Positions 6,564 through 9,933 of a stretch of 9,933 bases of DNA are shown one piece after another. The DNA is taken from positions 1-9,933 of the forward strand of contig JAUNIV010000072.1 in the NCBI GenBank assembly GCA_030523385.1. The letters are read 5' to 3'. Position 1 is the first letter of the stretch, and each line of letters opens with the position of its first letter. This DNA is from Bacteroidales bacterium. GTDB lineage: Bacteria; Bacteroidota; Bacteroidia; Bacteroidales; Bacteroidaceae. The position numbers were made by a program, and so were the translations under genes. The notes under the pieces are model-generated. The model searched no databases, was not told the DNA's origin, and was given only the letters and a program-made list of their open reading frames with translations.

Positions 6564-6776
6564 ATGACAATGGAAACTTATGATATTTATTTTAAAGATG
6601 CATACGATTCGGCCAACAAAGGATTTTCTATCAAGAACAAGGAAAAGGCTATCCGGATGGCTGAAGACATGCTGGCCGAACGCAAAGGATATGTGAAGGA
6701 TTTCGTGGGAGGAACCATCTCCGTGGTGCGGAAAGAGACGCAGGAAGAGGTATGGTCTAAGGCCATCGGCGAATAA
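6564..6776 (+). CDS. Small conserved-looking protein of unknown function
   Basis: A 70-residue acidic/basic mixed protein (MTMETYDIYFKDAYDSANKG at the N-terminus) with no signal peptide, membrane helix or metal-binding motif. Residues about 20-42 (FSIKNKEKAIRMAEDMLAER) read as a charged amphipathic helix. The C-terminal half (VGGTISVVRKETQEEVWSKAI) looks like a beta hairpin followed by a short helix, so a small alpha/beta fold is likely. The frame is open upstream to 6510, but the -7 element at 6533-6540 overlaps that extension, so the start must be the ATG at 6564 or the one at 6570. Its own strong promoter, normal codon use and clean stop at 6776 argue that it is real. I do not recognise the family. 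Confidence 0.75.
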   Translation: MTMETYDIYFKDAYDSANKGFSIKNKEKAIRMAEDMLAERKGYVKDFVGGTISVVRKETQEEVWSKAIGE

Positions 6777-6812
6777 AAAACATATTTCTGCAAAAAAAAC
6801 TTCTCCAAATGT

Positions 6813-6842
6813 TTTGTAGTATTGATTTTATTTGTACCTTTG
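6813..6842 (+). promoter_or_regulatory. Strong Bacteroides-type promoter of the tRNA gene
   Basis: -33 TTTG at 6813-6816 and -7 TACCTTTG at 6835-6842 with 18 nt between them, very near the consensus arrangement. Transcription would start near 6849, about 10 nt before the tRNA 5' end. This is the best promoter in the window. Confidence 0.85.
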
Positions 6843-6859
6843 CACCGTCATAAAAAATC

Positions 6860-6933
6860 GGGGTATTAGCTCATCTGGCTAGAGCGTTAGACTGGCAGTC
6901 TAAAGGTGGCGAGTTCGAGTCTCGCATGCTCCA
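6860..6933 (+). tRNA. tRNA-Ala (anticodon GGC)
   Basis: A 74-nt cloverleaf. The acceptor pairs 6860-6866 with 6926-6932 and includes G3-U70 (6862/6930), the main alanine identity element. The D stem is GCTC/GAGC. The anticodon stem TTAGA/TCTAA has loop CTGGCAG and anticodon GGC at 6894-6896. The T arm is GCGAG-TTCGAGT-CTCGC, and A6933 is the discriminator. CCA is not encoded, so it must be added by the CCA-adding enzyme, as is usual in Bacteroidetes. It reads GCC and, through wobble, GCT codons; GCT is the dominant alanine codon of the gap fragment. Confidence 0.96.
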
Positions 6934-6946
6934 CTGATAGTGAAAT

Positions 6947-7022
6947 TTAGGCACGGATTACACGGATTAGCACGGATTTATTCTCCGTGGCTGGCGTAGT
7001 AATCCGTGCCTAATGTTTTTTT
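6947..7022 (+). repeat. Palindromic repeat with CACGGATTA units; likely tRNA terminator
   Basis: A perfect 15-bp inverted repeat, 6947-6961 with 6999-7013, encloses an inner hairpin (6971-6976 with 6984-6989, loop 6977-6983). The left side holds three near-direct copies of CACGGATT(A/T) at about 6952, 6961 and 6971. A run of seven T at 7016-7022 follows the outer stem. The whole starts 14 nt after the tRNA and ends 20 nt before the next gene. I have a recollection of similar CACGGATTA palindromes dispersed in Bacteroides genomes, which suggests a mobile or REP-like repeat that serves as a terminator here. The structure is seen directly; dispersal is not testable in one window. Confidence 0.8.
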
Positions 7023-7041
7023 ATATAAACTGTGATAGCTT

Positions 7042-7347
7042 ATGTTAATCTATAATACAACTTTTCAGACAGAAGTGGGCGATGCACGCAATTTTGTCAT
7101 TTGGCTGAATGAGTGTTACATACCCGAAGTAGAGAATTTGGGCATGTTGCGCAATCCGCGTCTGGTGCAAATACTCAGCCACAAGGAACCGGACAGCGAA
7201 TGTTTTTCGTTGCAATGGGAAGTGGAGGACTCTGCCACCCTGCACCGCTGGCATACGCAGCAGGGCATGAGACTGAACGAGGAAATGATGAAAGTATTCA
7301 AGGATAAAGTGGTGGGATTTCCCACGCTGATGGAGGTAATCAGGTGA
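7042..7347 (+). CDS. DUF4286 family protein
   Basis: A 101-residue soluble protein, full length for this family, recognised by MLIYNTTFQTEV, YIPEVENLGMLRNPRL, ECFSLQWEVED and the C-terminal VVGFPTLMEVI. The pattern of short strands and helices suggests a small ferredoxin-like alpha/beta fold of the dimeric alpha-beta-barrel kind. Function is unknown. It has no signal peptide and is presumably cytosolic. It lies immediately upstream of ruvC with a 4-bp overlap, so it is the lead gene of a likely three-gene transcript. No TAnnTTTG element is visible in the 20 nt between the upstream T run and its ATG, so its promoter is unexplained. Confidence 0.85.
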   Translation: MLIYNTTFQTEVGDARNFVIWLNECYIPEVENLGMLRNPRLVQILSHKEPDSECFSLQWEVEDSATLHRWHTQQGMRLNEEMMKVFKDKVVGFPTLMEVIR

Positions 7348-7913
7348 TACAGCCGGTAAAGGAGAAAATCATATTGGGCATAGACCCCGGAACCACCATC
7401 ATGGGTTATGGGCTGCTGAAGATAACCGGTACTCGCCCCGAAGTGATGACAATGGGGGTGATAGACCTGCGCAAGTATGGCGACCATTACTTGAAGTTGC
7501 GCCGCATCTTCGAGCGCGTGATAGGCATCATAGAGGCTTACCTGCCCGACGAACTGGCCATCGAAGCACCGTTCTTCGGCAAGAACGTGCAGTCCATGCT
7601 GAAGTTGGGACGGGCACAAGGGGTGGCTATGGCGGCCGCGCTGAGCCGCGACATACCCATCACGGAATATGCCCCGCTGAAGATAAAGATGGCCATCACC
7701 GGAAACGGACAGGCAAGCAAGGAACAGGTGGCGGGCATGCTGAAACGCATGCTACACATCCCCGACAGCGAGATGCTGCCTTTCATGGATGCCACCGACG
7801 GACTGGCAGCCGCCTATTGCCACTATCTGCAAATGGGCAAGCCCACCGTGGCCAAAGAATACTCCGATTGGAAAGATTACATCAATAAAAATCCAGATAA
7901 AATAAAAAGATAG
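7344..7913 (+). CDS. ruvC: Crossover junction endodeoxyribonuclease RuvC
   Basis: Mg-dependent resolvase that cuts Holliday junctions symmetrically after RuvAB-driven branch migration. The 189-residue product has the RNase H-like fold with the four acidic catalytic residues in the expected places: D14 (LGIDPGT), E74 (LAIEAPFFG), D149 and D152 (FMDATDGLAAAYCH). The KNVQSMLKLGRAQGV segment is the familiar helix after the second strand. It starts with GTG at 7344, overlapping the TGA of the DUF4286 gene by 4 bp, so translational coupling is likely. ruvA and ruvB are not in the window. A lysine-rich tail follows the nuclease core. Confidence 0.97.
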   Translation: MIQPVKEKIILGIDPGTTIMGYGLLKITGTRPEVMTMGVIDLRKYGDHYLKLRRIFERVIGIIEAYLPDELAIEAPFFGKNVQSMLKLGRAQGVAMAAALSRDIPITEYAPLKIKMAITGNGQASKEQVAGMLKRMLHIPDSEMLPFMDATDGLAAAYCHYLQMGKPTVAKEYSDWKDYINKNPDKIKR

Positions 7914-7917
7914 AGTT

Positions 7918-9912
7918 ATGAATGTGAAACACGTTATTTGGGCATCCATTGTATCGACAACCATCAGTTGTCAGTCTGTGAAGAAAGAATACGCTTCATT
8001 CGAAGACTATCCTGTCCGCGAAGGGCAACTCACCGAGATGGAGTATTCTCCGTCTGAAACCAAATTCTCGCTTTGGGCTCCTACGGCCGAAGAGGTGAGG
8101 GTATTGCTGTTCGACTCCGGCGAGGAAGGGTCGGCCTACCAGACTCTTCCCATGCAGAAGGGCGGTGACGGCACCTGGAGCCTCTCTGTGAAAGAAGACC
8201 TGAACGGCAAGTTCTACACATTTAACGTCAAAGTGGAAGGAAAATGGTTGGGCGACACGCCGGGCATCATGGCAAAGGCCGTGGGAGTGAACGGTAAGCG
8301 TGCAGCCGTGATAGACCTGCGCTCCACCGACCCCGAAGGTTGGGAGAACGATGTGCGTCCGCCGTTGGCCAACTATGCGGACATCGTGGTGTATGAGATG
8401 CACCACCGCGATTTCTCGTTGGATTCCGTATCGGGCATCCAGCACAAAGGCAAGTTCCTGGCTCTGACGGAGCAGGGCACTACTTCTTCGTTGGGCGAAA
8501 AGACCGGTATAGATCATCTGAAAGAGTTGGGTGTGACCCACGTACACATCCTTCCGTCCTACGATTATGCTTCCGTTGACGAAACCAACTTAGACAAGCC
8601 GCAGTATAATTGGGGTTATGACCCGCAGAACTACAATGTGCCCGACGGTTCTTATTCTACCGACCCCTATAAGCCCGACGTGCGTATCAAGGAGTTCAAG
8701 CAAATGGTGCAGGCACTCCACAAGGCAGGCATAAGGGTGGTGCTCGATGTGGTTTACAATCATACTTTCAATACCGAAGACAGCAACTTTGAGCGCACCG
8801 TGCCGGGATATTTCTACCGCCAGACAGCCGACGGCAAGCTGGCCGACGGTTCGGGATGCGGCAACGAGACGGCCAGTGACCGCGCCATGATGCGGAAGTA
8901 CATGATAGAGTCCGTGCAATATTGGGCCAACGAATACCACATCGACGGTTTCCGCTTCGACCTGATGGGAATCCACGACATAGAGACCATGAACGAAATC
9001 CGTGCGGCATTAGACCGCATAGACCCTTCCATATTTATATATGGTGAAGGTTGGGCAGCCAGTGCCCCGCAGTTGGACGAAGAGAAGTTGGCCATGAAAG
9101 CCAACACCGACAAGATGCCACGCATTGCAGCTTTCTCTGACGAGATGCGCGATGCCTTGCGCGGCGGTTGGGACGACGACAAGAAAGGAGCATTCCTGAT
9201 AGGCGAGCCGGGACATGAGATGAGCATCAAGTTCGGCCTCGTGGGAGCGATAGACCATCCGCAGGTGGCATTCGACCAGGTGAACTACAGCAAAAAGCCA
9301 TGGGCATTGCAGCCTACGCAGATGATAAGCTACGTGAGCTGTCACGACGACATGTGTCTGGCCGACCGCTTGAAGGCAACCCTGCCCGAAGGTTCGGTGG
9401 AAGACCGTGCGGCATTGCACAAGCTGGCCGAAACCTTTGTGTTCACTTCGCAGGGAGTGCCTTTCATCTTTGCCGGCGACGAGGTGATGCGCGACAAGAA
9501 GGGTGTACACAACTCCTACAACAGTCCCGACAGCATCAACACCATCGACTGGAAGAACAAAACTGCCTATAAGGATGTCTTTGAATACATGAAAGGGCTG
9601 ATAGCGATGCGCAAGGCACACCCTGCTTTCCGTATGGGCGACGCTGAACTGGTGCGCAAGCATCTGGAGTTCTTGCCGGTAGAGGGAGACAACGTAGTGG
9701 CCTTCACGCTGAAGGACAATGCCAACGGTGATTCCTGGAAGAACATCATCGTAGCCTTCAACAGTCGCACGGAGCCTGCCAAAGTGGCTATCCCGTCGGG
9801 CAGATACACCGTGGTGTGCAAGAATGGAAAGATAGACCTGAAAGGCATGGGACAAGTTTCGGGCACTGAATTGGTGGTTCCGGCACGTTCGGCCATGATT
9901 GTTTATCAATAA
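7918..9912 (+). CDS. pulA: Type I pullulanase (GH13), possible lipoprotein
   Basis: Debranching enzyme that hydrolyses alpha-1,6 links in pullulan and branched alpha-glucans. The 664 residues run as: short hydrophobic N-terminus; a CBM48-like beta domain (about 45-120, KFSLWAPTAEEVRVLLF); the catalytic barrel; and a C-terminal beta domain (about 575-664). The type I pullulanase signature YNWGYDP is at 230-236. GH13 regions: DVVYNH (277-282), GFRFDLMG with nucleophile D348, YGEGW with acid/base E377, and VSCHDD with the stabilising D477. The N-terminus (MNVKHVIWASIVSTTISCQS) has a weak lipobox ending at C18, so it may be a lipid-anchored envelope protein; the signal is short and cytosolic or periplasmic placement is not excluded. 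It starts 4 nt after ruvC, hinting at cotranscription. It may correspond to the Bacteroides pulI type. Confidence 0.94.
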   Translation: MNVKHVIWASIVSTTISCQSVKKEYASFEDYPVREGQLTEMEYSPSETKFSLWAPTAEEVRVLLFDSGEEGSAYQTLPMQKGGDGTWSLSVKEDLNGKFYTFNVKVEGKWLGDTPGIMAKAVGVNGKRAAVIDLRSTDPEGWENDVRPPLANYADIVVYEMHHRDFSLDSVSGIQHKGKFLALTEQGTTSSLGEKTGIDHLKELGVTHVHILPSYDYASVDETNLDKPQYNWGYDPQNYNVPDGSYSTDPYKPDVRIKEFKQMVQALHKAGIRVVLDVVYNHTFNTEDSNFERTVPGYFYRQTADGKLADGSGCGNETASDRAMMRKYMIESVQYWANEYHIDGFRFDLMGIHDIETMNEIRAALDRIDPSIFIYGEGWAASAPQLDEEKLAMKANTDKMPRIAAFSDEMRDALRGGWDDDKKGAFLIGEPGHEMSIKFGLVGAIDHPQVAFDQVNYSKKPWALQPTQMISYVSCHDDMCLADRLKATLPEGSVEDRAALHKLAETFVFTSQGVPFIFAGDEVMRDKKGVHNSYNSPDSINTIDWKNKTAYKDVFEYMKGLIAMRKAHPAFRMGDAELVRKHLEFLPVEGDNVVAFTLKDNANGDSWKNIIVAFNSRTEPAKVAIPSGRYTVVCKNGKIDLKGMGQVSGTELVVPARSAMIVYQ

Positions 9913-9933
9913 TCAATACCTATATCGGGCGGA

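Noticed and set aside
9913..9933. Sequence after the pullulanase stop
   Set aside because: Only 21 bases remain and no terminator or start can be judged.

Overview
The window is an ordinary housekeeping stretch of a Bacteroidales chromosome, most likely Bacteroides or a close relative. Four things point there. Promoters of the Bacteroides -7 type (TAnnTTTG) stand in front of several genes. The tRNA has no encoded CCA. The DUF4286-ruvC-pullulanase and DUF3805/DUF3806-like proteins are typical of that order. Shine-Dalgarno sequences are weak and A-rich throughout. I see no phage, CRISPR array, toxin-antitoxin pair or complete transposon.

Layout. Positions 1-457 hold the 3' end of a glyceraldehyde-3-phosphate dehydrogenase gene, with the codon bias of a very highly expressed gene and a textbook intrinsic terminator. 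Positions about 485-650 have no gene but resemble domain I of an ORF-bearing group II intron and are probably a degraded remnant. Positions 713-3244 carry ridA, a metallo-beta-lactamase-fold protein, a glyoxalase-I-like VOC protein and a DUF3805/DUF3806-like protein. The last of these overlaps, through an ATGA junction, an Uup-like ABC-F ATPase (3241-5106). The ABC-F gene meets the GTPase gene engB tail to tail at 5106/5108, and a single perfect 10-bp hairpin spans both stop codons.

From an 88-nt divergent promoter region, engB is read leftward and recR rightward. A 70-residue small protein with its own strong promoter follows, then tRNA-Ala(GGC), then a palindromic repeat built from CACGGATTA units that also ends in a T run. 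The last block, 7042-9912, is a tightly packed run: DUF4286 protein, ruvC (4-bp overlap), and a type I pullulanase (4-nt gap) that is complete within the window.

Themes. The ridA-MBL-VOC group could handle reactive metabolites (enamine/imine and alpha-oxoaldehyde chemistry), but the MBL substrate is unknown. The centre and right carry information-processing genes: ribosome-linked ABC-F and EngB, and recombination by RecR and RuvC. A carbohydrate-degrading enzyme is attached to the end of the ruvC run. The most worthwhile leads are the intron-like remnant, the palindromic repeat behind the tRNA, the shared bidirectional terminator, and the DUF3805/DUF3806 protein coupled to the ABC-F ATPase. 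I did not find a convincing undescribed system.
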